Below, piece by piece: positions 1 through 10,666 of a DNA stretch of 64,000 nucleotides. The notes under the pieces were generated by a model. The model was not told the origin of the DNA. It saw only the letters and a list, made by a program, of their open reading frames with translations, and did not search any database. Source of the stretch: JAXMBX01 sp046349635 (GTDB lineage Bacteria; Planctomycetota; Planctomycetia; Planctomycetales; Planctomycetaceae); contig JAXMBX010000022.1 in assembly GCA_046349635.1 (NCBI GenBank), positions 15,220 through 79,219 on the forward strand, read 5' to 3'. The stretch's first letter is position 1; the number at the start of each line of letters is the position of its first letter. Position numbers and translations under genes: made by a program.

Positions 1-52
1 AACGCCTGATCTCTCTCATTGGTGAATGTTCTTTCAGAACAAGTGCGTAACC

Positions 53-1783
53 ATGTTCGACCCTCTCGACAGCCTGCTCCCTGCCCCGCGCGATGATGAA
101 CCCGCATCGTTGCGCCAGGACATCATCGACGAGGTTCGTGATCATCTCCATTCCGCTCTTCTTCGCGAACTGCACCGCACTCCCGACGAAAATCTCGCGA
201 AACAAAACGTCCTGCAACGCTTCGGCGATCCCGCCGCACTCGTCCGCAAACTCTGGCTCCAGGCCCTCAGGGATAAAATCATGACGCAAAAGATTCTTTC
301 CACGTCTGCTCTTTTGATGGCTGTCGCGTGCCTGATCGGCGTCCTCTTCATGGGGCAGCTTGTCCAGCAGAACCAGAAGGCGAATGCGGACCTTATTCAG
401 CAGATGAAGGAATCCAACGCCCAGCTTGTCGCCCAGTTTCAGTCGCTGGCCTCCCAGCGCAAAACGGAATCCGCACCACTCAGCCCTGAGTGGTGCAGCC
501 TCAAGCTCCGCTTCTCACTCGATAAACCGGCCGGCCCTCCCGCGAAGGGTTTTCGAGCGTGGATCAACGACCTTTCCGGGTCCCCCCAAGGGGAGCGACA
601 AATTCCCGTGATGAATTTCGTCGTCAACGACACGGGAGTCATCGATTTCGGTTACCTCAAATTCGGCCGGTATCAGCTCAACGTGACTTCCCCTTCCGGA
701 ATCAACCTCTCCAGCCAGATTCTGACGTTGCGACCGCAGCAGAATGTCTCCGGAGAAATCGTCTGCCCCTCCGCCACGCCGCAGGATGTCAGCCTCACGG
801 CGGAACCTCGGTTTGTAGATAAAAACGAGGCCTCGAAAATTCTTTTTCTGTGTGAATTCGTGAGCAACCCTCTTATCGTCGATCAACGCGACTGGTTGAT
901 TCCTCCCTATACGAATCGCCCCTATCCGATCGGGGGAATGGGTGGTTTCGGAGGTGGTGGCTTCGGAGGTGGCGGTTTCGGAGTAGGCCAGGGAGTCGGT
1001 GGAGGTGGATTTGGCGGCGGTGGGATGTTTAACATCATCGACCGACTGGACGACCAAGTTCTTCAGCCTGGTCTCCCTTCGTCCGCGGCTGGTGCCGTCT
1101 TACGAGTGATCGTCACCACGGGAGGAGATCTGATTGACCTCACAACGGTCGGAAGCGGGGGGGACCTCGTGGGGCAATCGCTCCCGGACGGTTTCTTCAG
1201 CCGCGCTTCGGTTGCGGACCTGCGGTTTATGAACTGGTCTTACCTTCATGAGTCCGCTGCTAAATCCCTCAACTGGCACGGTGTCGAAATGAGGCTTCGC
1301 AGTATCATCATCCTCTCGCTGCCTCAAAATTACTACGTCCAGTACGTCCAGCCGGAGTCGCCGGAGACGCGACGGATTTCGACCGTCAACGTACTCACGC
1401 CTCCCCTTCTCGTCAGCAAGCTGCCCACCGATCATCCGCTCCGCCTGTTCACCGCCCGTCCGGGGGAAACCAACAAGCTCGTGATCGACGTCTCCAAATT
1501 CCCTCTCGACTGGCAACTGGAGATCGACCGCGGCCGCAAGAAATTTGCCCCCCTTCAGCAGGAGCTGAAGGAATACTGGGAGAAGAAGGACAAAACAGAG
1601 AAAACCCCGAACGAGGGGTTCGGGTCAGGAACTGGGCGCCATGATCCAGGCAATGCGTTTACACGCAGTCCGTCAGCCCCGAATTTCGAGGAGAAAAAAC
1701 CCGCTGCCGACGACACGTCCTCACCCGCGCCAGCAGACAAAGGAAATCCCCCTGCAGAAGCCGCCCCGAAAGAAGCGAAATAA
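53..1783 (+). CDS. HAAS-like membrane protein with glycine-rich segment
   Basis: Hypothetical membrane protein of about 576 residues. The first 70 residues form a charged helical segment (DIIDEVRDHLHSALLREL, then QRFGDPAALVRKLW) like the HAAS / permease-prefix segment that often sits beside PadR-type regulators or ECF sigma factors. One transmembrane helix follows (about residues 82-103), then a Gln/Lys-rich coiled coil, a beta-rich middle region, a run of GGFGGGG-type repeats near residues 300-330, and a Pro/Lys/Glu-rich tail. I chose the ATG at 53 because the HAAS-like segment starts just after it; an in-frame ATG at 26 would add nine residues. A partner regulator would lie upstream, outside the window. 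The gene ends two bases before the convergent mutM stop. Function unknown; a membrane-anchored sensor or anti-sigma-like role is only inference. Confidence 0.7.
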   Translation: MFDPLDSLLPAPRDDEPASLRQDIIDEVRDHLHSALLRELHRTPDENLAKQNVLQRFGDPAALVRKLWLQALRDKIMTQKILSTSALLMAVACLIGVLFMGQLVQQNQKANADLIQQMKESNAQLVAQFQSLASQRKTESAPLSPEWCSLKLRFSLDKPAGPPAKGFRAWINDLSGSPQGERQIPVMNFVVNDTGVIDFGYLKFGRYQLNVTSPSGINLSSQILTLRPQQNVSGEIVCPSATPQDVSLTAEPRFVDKNEASKILFLCEFVSNPLIVDQRDWLIPPYTNRPYPIGGMGGFGGGGFGGGGFGVGQGVGGGGFGGGGMFNIIDRLDDQVLQPGLPSSAAGAVLRVIVTTGGDLIDLTTVGSGGDLVGQSLPDGFFSRASVADLRFMNWSYLHESAAKSLNWHGVEMRLRSIIILSLPQNYYVQYVQPESPETRRISTVNVLTPPLLVSKLPTDHPLRLFTARPGETNKLVIDVSKFPLDWQLEIDRGRKKFAPLQQELKEYWEKKDKTEKTPNEGFGSGTGRHDPGNAFTRSPSAPNFEEKKPAADDTSSPAPADKGNPPAEAAPKEAK

Positions 1784-1785
1784 CG

Positions 1786-2625
1786 CTAGCGCTGGCACTG
1801 CGGGCAGTAGAACGTCGAGCGCTGCGCCTGCACGATTCGCCTGATCGTCCCTTTCGCACACCGCGGACAGGTTTCATCCGCCCGCTGATAGACCCGGTGG
1901 GCGTTCTGGTAATCCCCCGCCTGGTTCAGCGCGTTTCGATACGTCCCGTCGCCCAGCGTGGAGCCTTCGTAGCGGATCGCCTCTTCCAGGATCTCGCGGA
2001 CGGCCACTCCCAGCTTTTCCCGGGCGGCTTTGGAAATTTTCTTCGCGGGCTTCAATGGGGAAATTCCGGACAGAAACAGGATCTCGCTGGCGTACAGGTT
2101 GCCGATCCCCGCCACCAGTTTTTGATTGAGGAGCGCCACTTTGATGGGGCTCGACGTCCGGCTGCAGAATTCGTCCCAATCCGCGGGTTGCATCGCGAGG
2201 GCATCCAGTCCCAGCCGCCCAACGTCGCACAGTGCTTCCAGTTGCGGTTTCGAAAGCAATGACACCGTTCCCAATCCCCGCCGGTCCCAGAACCAGAGCG
2301 AGGAATATTCACCGGACCCGCCGAGTTTCCATTCGATACGGAGATGTTCCTTGTCCGGGGGCTCACTCAGGAGCATCAGGCCGGTCATCCGGGGCTCGAT
2401 CACGAGCCCTTCTCCGGAATCGAGACGAAGGACGCACCGCTTGGCCCGCCGAAAGACTTCCACGATCGGTTGCCCCTGCACGCGGGAAGTCATCCAGTTC
2501 CCCTGGGGCCAGAGCGCAATCGGCTTGCATTTGCAGGGGACCATGCGCATCGCGCGGATAACGCGGCCTGCCACGTGCGGGCGGATTCCGCGCACCATCG
2601 TTTCGACTTCAGGCAGCTCAGGCAT
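1786..2625 (-). CDS. mutM: Formamidopyrimidine-DNA glycosylase (Fpg/MutM)
   Basis: Bifunctional DNA glycosylase / AP lyase that removes 8-oxoguanine and other oxidised purines and cuts the backbone. The 279-residue length is normal for the family. Visible signatures are the N-terminal MPELPEVE with catalytic Pro2 and Glu3, Lys62 in RRAKR (the equivalent of E. coli Lys57), the helix-two-turns-helix region with GIGNLYASEILF around residues 173-184, and a C-terminal zinc finger with Cys253, Cys256, Cys274 and Cys277. Arg269 in QAQRSTFYC is the expected finger arginine. The loop that reads HLGMSG in many homologs is IEPRMTG here, a modest variation. It converges on the preceding gene with almost no gap, and no operon partner is seen on this strand. 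Confidence 0.96.
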   Translation of the reverse strand: MPELPEVETMVRGIRPHVAGRVIRAMRMVPCKCKPIALWPQGNWMTSRVQGQPIVEVFRRAKRCVLRLDSGEGLVIEPRMTGLMLLSEPPDKEHLRIEWKLGGSGEYSSLWFWDRRGLGTVSLLSKPQLEALCDVGRLGLDALAMQPADWDEFCSRTSSPIKVALLNQKLVAGIGNLYASEILFLSGISPLKPAKKISKAAREKLGVAVREILEEAIRYEGSTLGDGTYRNALNQAGDYQNAHRVYQRADETCPRCAKGTIRRIVQAQRSTFYCPQCQR

Positions 2626-2887
2626 CGCAATCCGTCACATCAGAAACGTAAAACCTGTCGCCACAAGGAGGTAGAGAGGGCTGCACCGGCCTCGATTTCC
2701 CGTCCCTCGATGCAGTACCGATTATATCAATTGTCACAGGCTGTTTCTCAGGGTAAACAGCGACCGGCGACAGCATGCCCGCGGTGAGGTGTTACACTGT
2801 AGGTGACCAAGGCACTGTACAATTCGGGCAGACTCTTCGAGTTCCGTCGGGATAAATATTTTCTCGACCGTTTCAAAGGATTCCAAC

Positions 2888-3289
2888 GTGGCCGATGCTC
2901 CCTGCATTTTGATCGTCGACGACGCAGCCGTGCTGCGCGGGCTGATCCGGACCGTTCTCGAACGGAAGGGGTTCCGGACGCTGCAGGCGGAAAATGCGGA
3001 AGCGGCACTGGAAATTGCGCGGCAGACGCCTCCCGATCTCGTCCTGATGGACCTGGAAATGCCCGGCATGAACGGCATCGAAGGGATTCGAGCGTTTCGC
3101 GCCGACCCCCGCCTGGCTCATCTGCCGGTCGTGGCCGTGACTGGAAATTCCGATCTGCAGACGAAGAGCGCGGCCCGGGCGGCCGGTGCGGAAGGCTATC
3201 TCGTGAAGGACGAAAAACTCCGCGATCGCCTGGCCGAGACGATTCAACGCTATCTGCGCTCCCATGCCCTGGCGCTGGCTCAACGTTAA
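2888..3289 (+). CDS. Stand-alone CheY-like response regulator receiver
   Basis: Single-domain receiver protein of 133 residues with no output domain. The acidic pair Asp11/Asp12, phospho-acceptor Asp55 in LVLMDLEMPGMNG, Thr85 in VVAVTG and Lys107 in GYLVKD are all in place, so it should accept a phosphate from a histidine kinase. The residue after Lys107 is Asp rather than the usual Pro. Translation probably starts at the GTG at 2888, which has AAAGGA seven bases upstream. It stands alone between mutM and a convergent VOC gene, so the cognate kinase cannot be named from context. It may act through protein-protein contact, as CheY- or Spo0F-type proteins do. Confidence 0.88.
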   Translation: MADAPCILIVDDAAVLRGLIRTVLERKGFRTLQAENAEAALEIARQTPPDLVLMDLEMPGMNGIEGIRAFRADPRLAHLPVVAVTGNSDLQTKSAARAAGAEGYLVKDEKLRDRLAETIQRYLRSHALALAQR

Positions 3290-3307
3290 ATTTTAATGCA
3301 GCCGTGC

Positions 3308-3673
3308 TCACGCCTGGCCAATGTGCCAGCAGACCCCCGCCAGGTCGATGAGGTGAATTTCGCGACCCCAGGGAAAATCCTTGGGAGCATTGATCCGAAG
3401 GCCGGGATATTTCTGCTCGAGATTTCTTTCGGAGACCACCTGCCACCAGGCGTCGAGGTCCGGGACATCAAGCCGAATCATGAGATTCTGCGCGAAGACT
3501 TCGTGATCGTAGTTCTGGAGGATGAGCTTCACGTCCCCGTTTCGAAATCCGGCGCAACCGCTCTGCTCCCAGGTTTCCTCGAAACCCAGATCCACGAAGA
3601 GACGCCGGCTGGCGGCGTATTCTTTTCCACTGGGAACGAACGGTGACAACGACACGACGCGCAGATCATTCAT
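3308..3673 (-). CDS. VOC (glyoxalase/bleomycin-resistance) family protein
   Basis: A 121-residue single VOC-fold protein. The beta-alpha-beta pattern typical of the superfamily is visible: VVSLSPFVPSGKEYAASRRLFVDLGF at the start and PWGREIHLIDLAGVCWHIGQ at the end, the latter matching the usual WG...DP.G..W ending. The family includes glyoxalase I, dioxygenases and antibiotic-binding proteins, so no substrate can be assigned. The acidic residue that completes the metal site in true glyoxalases is not clearly present, so a binding or accessory role is also possible. It is convergent with the receiver gene, the two stops lying about 18 bases apart, and it is just downstream of the rRNA operon terminator on the same strand. 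Confidence 0.75.
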   Translation of the reverse strand: MNDLRVVSLSPFVPSGKEYAASRRLFVDLGFEETWEQSGCAGFRNGDVKLILQNYDHEVFAQNLMIRLDVPDLDAWWQVVSERNLEQKYPGLRINAPKDFPWGREIHLIDLAGVCWHIGQA

Positions 3674-3762
3674 CGGAGAAGTTCCTTCGAGAGTGCAATC
3701 TGTTCGGGAGAAGAAGGGTTAACCAGAATGCATCATGATCAACTCGGATCAAAGAAACAAAA

Positions 3763-3790
3763 AAGCCTCAGACATTTCTGTCTGAGGCTT
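3763..3790 (-). terminator. Intrinsic terminator of the 23S-5S operon
   Basis: Perfect 12-bp stem (AAGCCTCAGACA / TGTCTGAGGCTT) with a four-base loop. Read on the minus strand it is followed by a T-rich tract (TTTTTTGTTTCTTT). It lies 16 bases beyond the 5S 3' end, so it most likely ends the rRNA transcript. Confidence 0.9.
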
Positions 3791-3806
3791 TGGTTGTTTT
3801 AGAAAT

Positions 3807-3914
3807 CCGGCAATAACCTACTTTCGCACTGGTGGGCACTATCATCGGCCCCAACAGCTTAACGGTCGTGTTCGGAATGGGAACGCGTGTGACCTGTTGG
3901 GTATAATCACCGGA
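3807..3914 (-). rRNA. rrf: 5S ribosomal RNA
   Basis: About 108 nt with typical bacterial 5S features when read on the minus strand: complementary ends (CCGGTGATTATACC at the 5' end, GGTTATTGCCGG at the 3' end), the CGTTCCCATTCCGAACACG segment, and the AAGCTGTTGGGGCCGATG segment. It follows the 23S gene after a spacer of about 290 nt, which is longer than usual. The ends are set by the terminal helix and may be off by a few bases. Confidence 0.93.
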
Positions 3915-4204
3915 AGAAACAGAGGCGCCAATCTGGCCGAAACCAGCCGCCTTCCTCTGCTTATTTCCTGCCTGAAGCCTGCTTTCATTTCAAACGAAAT
4001 GTCAACGGAACTTCAAGCTGTATAAACATGGTAGTAGCAAGAGCGACACGACTCTCAAAAACATCTCACAACTCTCTGAACGAATTCAGAGACATTGGAC
4101 GCCCGGCGCTCTCAATCGCGAGTTTTAAGGCTCGTGATTTTGAATGCCGAGCAGGCAATTGTTGTCTTGACTCTCGAACGGACGTGAGTCCGAGCGAAGA
4201 ATCA

Positions 4205-7073
<2,869 letters not shown>

Positions 7074-7730
7074 TTGATTCTTACCTCGAACCAGGTTTTG
7101 CAACCCGACCTCAGCTCGAATCGTCAAGCCCTCCTTTGAATTCCTGCTGCCACCACCTTCTCAACAGCCACCTGTTCAACCAGGCGACCACATCGAAGCC
7201 AGCACCAACAAGACCAAAGGGAACGATTGCCATGCTCCTAAGAGTCTAAACTTCAACTTCACTTTCCATTGCCTTGAAACCGCTTCCGCCTTTCAGCTTC
7301 CACAGCCCACGGCAATCGATCGCTTCGCTGAAGAATGTTACTAATTCTGACACGTCAGCAGTCTTTCGACTTCCGACGCATCGAAATTCAGATGCCACTC
7401 TTGCTAACTACCAAATTGTCAAAGAACAAAACGCCGCCAAGCCGGCAGATACGCCAGCTTCGCGGCCTCCCGTATGGGTTGAAGCAGAGCCGGAACAGCT
7501 TCCGACGCTGCTTCAAACCATCCAGCGGGTTCACCGCGTTTCACGTCGACAGCTCCGCCGCGACGTCACAGGGATGAATCTTAGAGACCCCTGTTCAAAC
7601 CGTCAAGCCTCTCAAAACTTTTTTTTGATTCGGCTTGAATCCGACCCAACCAGACTTATCAAAACCACTTTATCCGACAGGCTTTACAGCCAAGGACGAG
7701 TGTTTGTTATCGTCTTTCGGGACGAAAAAC
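7074..7730 (-). other. Long tRNA-Ala to 23S spacer
   Basis: About 660 nt between tRNA-Ala and the 23S 5' end, long for an rRNA spacer. Short open frames here have no protein-like features. It holds a conserved spacer motif (listed separately), and its 23S-proximal end should pair with sequence beyond the 23S 3' end to form the processing stalk. Confidence 0.6.
7411..7428 (-). promoter_or_regulatory. boxA-like rRNA spacer motif
   Basis: On the minus strand this reads GTTCTTTGACAATTTGG, very like the NusB/NusE-binding boxA and the conserved spacer element upstream of many bacterial 23S genes. It probably supports antitermination or processing of the pre-23S transcript. Confidence 0.55.
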
Positions 7731-7803
7731 TGGAGACGACCGGGATCGAACCGGCAACCCCTGCCTTGCAAAGGCAGTGCTCTCCCAATTGAGCTACGTC
7801 CCC
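7731..7803 (-). tRNA. tRNA-Ala (anticodon UGC)
   Basis: A 73-nt cloverleaf on the minus strand. Acceptor strands are GGGGACG and CGTCTCC with discriminator A; the anticodon loop TTTGCAA gives UGC; the T arm contains GGTTCGATCCC. No CCA is encoded. It lies between tRNA-Ile and the 23S gene, the classic internal-spacer pair. Confidence 0.97.
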
Positions 7804-7975
7804 CCGTGCAAAAACCGGTTCGGACGCCACACTACCGCGTGGCCACCACCCTTGCAAGTCTCTCTCCCGGCGTAATCTCCGAGGAAATCACGGGACGGGA
7901 CAGAATCCGGAAAAACCGGCAGCAACAGCGGAGTCGACACTGCGACTCGAACGTTTTTGCCGCTTTTTCAGCGAG

Positions 7976-8049
<74 letters not shown>

Positions 8050-8059
8050 GAACGATCAG

Positions 8060-8097
8060 AAAAAAAATCCTGCCTCTCCGAATGAACGAGAAGGCAG
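8060..8097 (-). terminator. Terminator-like hairpin in the rRNA operon leader
   Basis: On the minus strand CTGCCTTCTC pairs with GGAGAGGCAG (seven pairs including one wobble, then a mismatch) and is followed directly by GA and eight T residues at 8067-8060. It ends ten bases before tRNA-Ile, downstream of the operon's own promoter. It could be an attenuator, a processing stem, or a leftover terminator that antitermination overrides. Confidence 0.6.
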
Positions 8098-8132
8098 AAC
8101 TGTTGGTTAAGCTTCCTGACCTTAAGCCGAAA

Positions 8133-8161
8133 ATTTTACTCGAACATCCCCCCTATTTCAA
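8133..8161 (-). promoter_or_regulatory. Sigma-70-type promoter of the rRNA operon
   Basis: On the minus strand TTGAAA (8161-8156), a 17-base spacer and TAAAAT (8138-8133). Transcription would start near 8126, about 75 bases before tRNA-Ile. This is the best promoter match in the gap between the oxidoreductase gene and tRNA-Ile. Confidence 0.7.
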
Positions 8162-8232
8162 ATCAATCCTACCGGCAATCAATCAGCCGGCTCCGCAGAC
8201 GACACTTCTTCGGAATCAACCGGTCGCCAAAT

Positions 8233-8248
8233 CCCGTTTTTTTACGGG
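8233..8248 (-). terminator. Short bidirectional terminator-like hairpin
   Basis: A five-pair stem CCCGT/ACGGG closes a T6 loop, with T5 after it on the plus strand and ATTT on the minus strand. It lies about 30 bases beyond the stop of the oxidoreductase gene and could end that transcript. Confidence 0.45.
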
Positions 8249-8276
8249 TTTTTGAGGCAAAACCAGCCGGCGGCTC

Positions 8277-9206
8277 TCAGCCGGCGGGATCTTGCTCCGC
8301 GGGGATTTCCAGCCACTTCACCGCCCGGCAAGCGTCTTCCAGGCTGGGAACGGGGATCAGGCCGCCGACGACGCGACGGCAGAAGTGATCGAGCATCACC
8401 TCGACGTCCTGCCGCTCGGAAGTCAGCCGTTCGTTCTGGGCGTCCGTCCCGTTTTTCCAGGAAAGATCCTGCGGGCTTTTGATCCAGGCGCTGCCGTGTT
8501 CGCATTGAATCTCCGCCTGGTAATGACACTCGCCGTCCACCCCAGGTGCGCTGGTTTGGTCGCATAATTCCAACTGAATCCGGGCACTGACGGGACTGGA
8601 TTCCGTCTTCGACGGGCGGAATTGGATTTCCATGATTTCCTGGGCGGAACGCTGCCTGCGGCGGACGATTTCCGGGGTTCCGCCGATCAGGTACTGGCAC
8701 CAGTCAGCCAGCCCGATGAGGGCTTCGTGAGCCAGTTCCGCGGGGGCCTTGGAGGTCGTGATCAGCAGTTGCTTGACCTTCCCGAGACGTGTGACGAGAA
8801 GCTCCTTGAGGCGTGCCGTGGAAGGGGCATAGCGCCGTGGAAATTCGGGCATCACTTCAATCCCGCGGTCGGTGACGGCGTGATGAATCTGCTGCAGGGC
8901 GGAGATCTGTTGCGAGATTTTTCCGCCCAGATACAGCGGTTTTCCGAGGTCGCAGGCGTAGCGCAACGCGAGGGGAACCTGCCAGTTGTAGTCGAGGATC
9001 AGAACGGCCCGGATATCGGGACGACGAAGGAGCGTGAGAACCCCCTGGGACGCATCGCATTCCAGTTCGGCGGCGGCGGTTTCGGCGCGGCTGAAGACGG
9101 GATCATGAATCGCGCGGACCCGCACCCGGTTTCGCATTTTCTGCAGGACCGGTCGGTAGCGCGTCTCCCAATGGGGACCCAGACCAATGATTCCTACGTC
9201 GGGCAT
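8277..9206 (-). CDS. Gfo/Idh/MocA-like oxidoreductase
   Basis: A 309-residue NAD(P)-binding oxidoreductase of the family very common in planctomycetes. The Rossmann start (GIIGLGPHWETRYRPVL, residues 5-21) and the central CDLGKPLYLGGK segment (residues 85-96) are clear. The family's usual E-K-P signature is changed: Lys96 is kept but the Glu before it and the Pro after it are replaced (GGKI). The C-terminal substrate domain is short, since typical members are 330-400 residues. The changes suggest altered or lost catalysis, but the fold call is sound. It is monocistronic, with the rRNA operon downstream and a divergent ABM gene upstream. Confidence 0.8.
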   Translation of the reverse strand: MPDVGIIGLGPHWETRYRPVLQKMRNRVRVRAIHDPVFSRAETAAAELECDASQGVLTLLRRPDIRAVLILDYNWQVPLALRYACDLGKPLYLGGKISQQISALQQIHHAVTDRGIEVMPEFPRRYAPSTARLKELLVTRLGKVKQLLITTSKAPAELAHEALIGLADWCQYLIGGTPEIVRRRQRSAQEIMEIQFRPSKTESSPVSARIQLELCDQTSAPGVDGECHYQAEIQCEHGSAWIKSPQDLSWKNGTDAQNERLTSERQDVEVMLDHFCRRVVGGLIPVPSLEDACRAVKWLEIPAEQDPAG

Positions 9207-9368
9207 GGATCGTCAGACAGTCTTCAGGATTCTTGGGGGTGAGAGGATGCTGCGGCTTTCATTTCTCCCGCTGGTTTTTCATCATACCAGTCCCACCAGG
9301 AATTCCCACAGGATTTCAAGTGGGGACCTGAAAACGCCGTTGTTTCCGCGAAAATGAAGGGGAAAATG

Positions 9369-9677
9369 ATGATTCACGTGCTGGCGACGATCGAGGTGAA
9401 ACCGGGCAAGCGGGAGGCGTTTTTGCGGGAATTTTACGCCCTGGTTCCCCAGGTGCGGGCCGAGGTGGGGTGCATCGAATATGGCCCGACAGTGGACCTG
9501 CCGATGGGAAGCCCCGCCCAGAAGCCTGAGCGGACGAATACCGTGGTGGTGATCGAGAAATGGCAGACGCTCGACGCGTTGAAGGCCCACTCGGTGGCCC
9601 CGCACATGGGGGTGTACCGCGAACGGGTCAAGGATCTGGTCCTGGGCATGGACCTGCAAGTGCTGCGGAACGCGTGA
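9369..9677 (+). CDS. Antibiotic biosynthesis monooxygenase (ABM) domain protein
   Basis: A small single-domain protein of 102 residues with a ferredoxin-like ABM fold: MIHVLATIEVKPGKREAF, then an EVGCIEYG strand, VVVIEKWQTLDALKAH and a helix ending before LQVLRNA. The Asn of the classic catalytic triad is not obvious, while the Trp and a His are present. Relatives act as cofactor-free monooxygenases, YgiN-type quinol oxidases or heme-degrading enzymes, so the exact role is open. The start is placed at 9369 because AAGGGG lies six bases upstream; in-frame ATGs at 9354 and 9366 are less well spaced. It stands alone. Confidence 0.82.
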   Translation: MIHVLATIEVKPGKREAFLREFYALVPQVRAEVGCIEYGPTVDLPMGSPAQKPERTNTVVVIEKWQTLDALKAHSVAPHMGVYRERVKDLVLGMDLQVLRNA

Positions 9678-9820
9678 GTCTGTGCAGGTCAATAAAGCGA
9701 TTTCGGGACGGAATAGTTCCGATCGCCCCCTTTACTTATAATCTCATTGAGAGGTTGCTCTACCTTTGAATTGATCTAGGAACGGTGTTCGGCTTAATAC
9801 TAATTCGAAGGTCAAGTCTG

Positions 9821-10264
9821 ATGGTGACGAATCAGAATGACGTTGCCCCAAAAAGTCCAGAACTGACTTGGACGCAACGGTTCTTTTTCTTCTTCTTAGC
9901 CATGAGCTTTGGACTGAGCTTTGTTAGCCTCGTCTGGTACATCATCTCACCCGTGTATGGCGCATCGAACTCGATGCGAGAGATTGTTCCAATTGCGCAC
10001 CTGGATAGGGCCTTCGAAGCCTTTCCAACGGACGGAGAACTCATCTGGAAGCGCTACGACAAATTGAATTCCGTGTATCGCATCAGCGGGTACATTAAGT
10101 CCCACGAGGCGTTTCTGACTTGGAGAAAGGGATTGCCAATCCCCATGCCCCCTCACCAATGTGTTGAGCACGGTTGGGAAGAACAATTTGAATTATCGGG
10201 GCGACGATTCAAGATCCGAGTTCTTGCTCCAGAGAATCATTACTTTTATCTTGTCAGTTTTTAG
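9821..10264 (+). CDS. Hypothetical protein with one transmembrane helix
   Basis: A 147-residue protein I do not recognise. One strong hydrophobic helix lies near residues 18-43 (FFFFFLAMSFGLSFVSLVWY), followed by a mostly polar domain of about 100 residues that probably lies outside the cytoplasm and ends in a beta-rich stretch (FKIRVLAPENHYFYLVSF). The ATG at 9821 has AAGGTCAAG upstream; an in-frame ATG at 9785 would add 12 residues. The gene is clearly more A+T-rich than its neighbours, which may mean later acquisition. No partner gene is evident. Confidence 0.6.
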   Translation: MVTNQNDVAPKSPELTWTQRFFFFFLAMSFGLSFVSLVWYIISPVYGASNSMREIVPIAHLDRAFEAFPTDGELIWKRYDKLNSVYRISGYIKSHEAFLTWRKGLPIPMPPHQCVEHGWEEQFELSGRRFKIRVLAPENHYFYLVSF

Positions 10265-10341
10265 CAATAACGTTAGCGCAGCCTGACCCGAAACAGAAAC
10301 CGCTGCGTGATCTCAACCATCGACTGGCCGTTAGGGAGCCG

Positions 10342-10488
10342 TTAAGGGACCGCGCGGTAAGGGGCGTGGGAATAATACTTGGGCTGGTCGTCGAGGTGGA
10401 CATGCAGCCAGGGGACGCCGGCCCCGGCGGTACTGAGCCAGACCGGCTTCGGAACTGGGGCTGACGCCGCCGGCCTCGCCGGACTCAT
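10342..10488 (-). pseudogene. Probable C-terminal gene remnant
   Basis: This stretch encodes 48 residues on the minus strand ending in WLSTAGAGVPWLHVHLDDQP, then KYYSHAPYRAVP and a stop. The Trp/His/Tyr-rich ending looks like the conserved C-terminus of a longer protein, but nothing upstream continues it in any frame. I read it as a remnant of a decayed gene in the otherwise gene-free 10265-10666 interval. The family cannot be named with certainty. Confidence 0.4.
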
Positions 10489-10666
10489 TGCCACAACGCC
10501 CGAATCTGCAATTGTGCGTGGCAGAGGAAGGCCGAGATGGCAGTACGCGGAATGTGGCGTGTCTATGACAAAAGATTGTGAAGATTTTGCGAACGAACAA
10601 AAAACATGACGCCATAAGGGTTAACGTGCGTTGATCCGGGAGTGACTCCGCTCCGTTTTCACTGGT

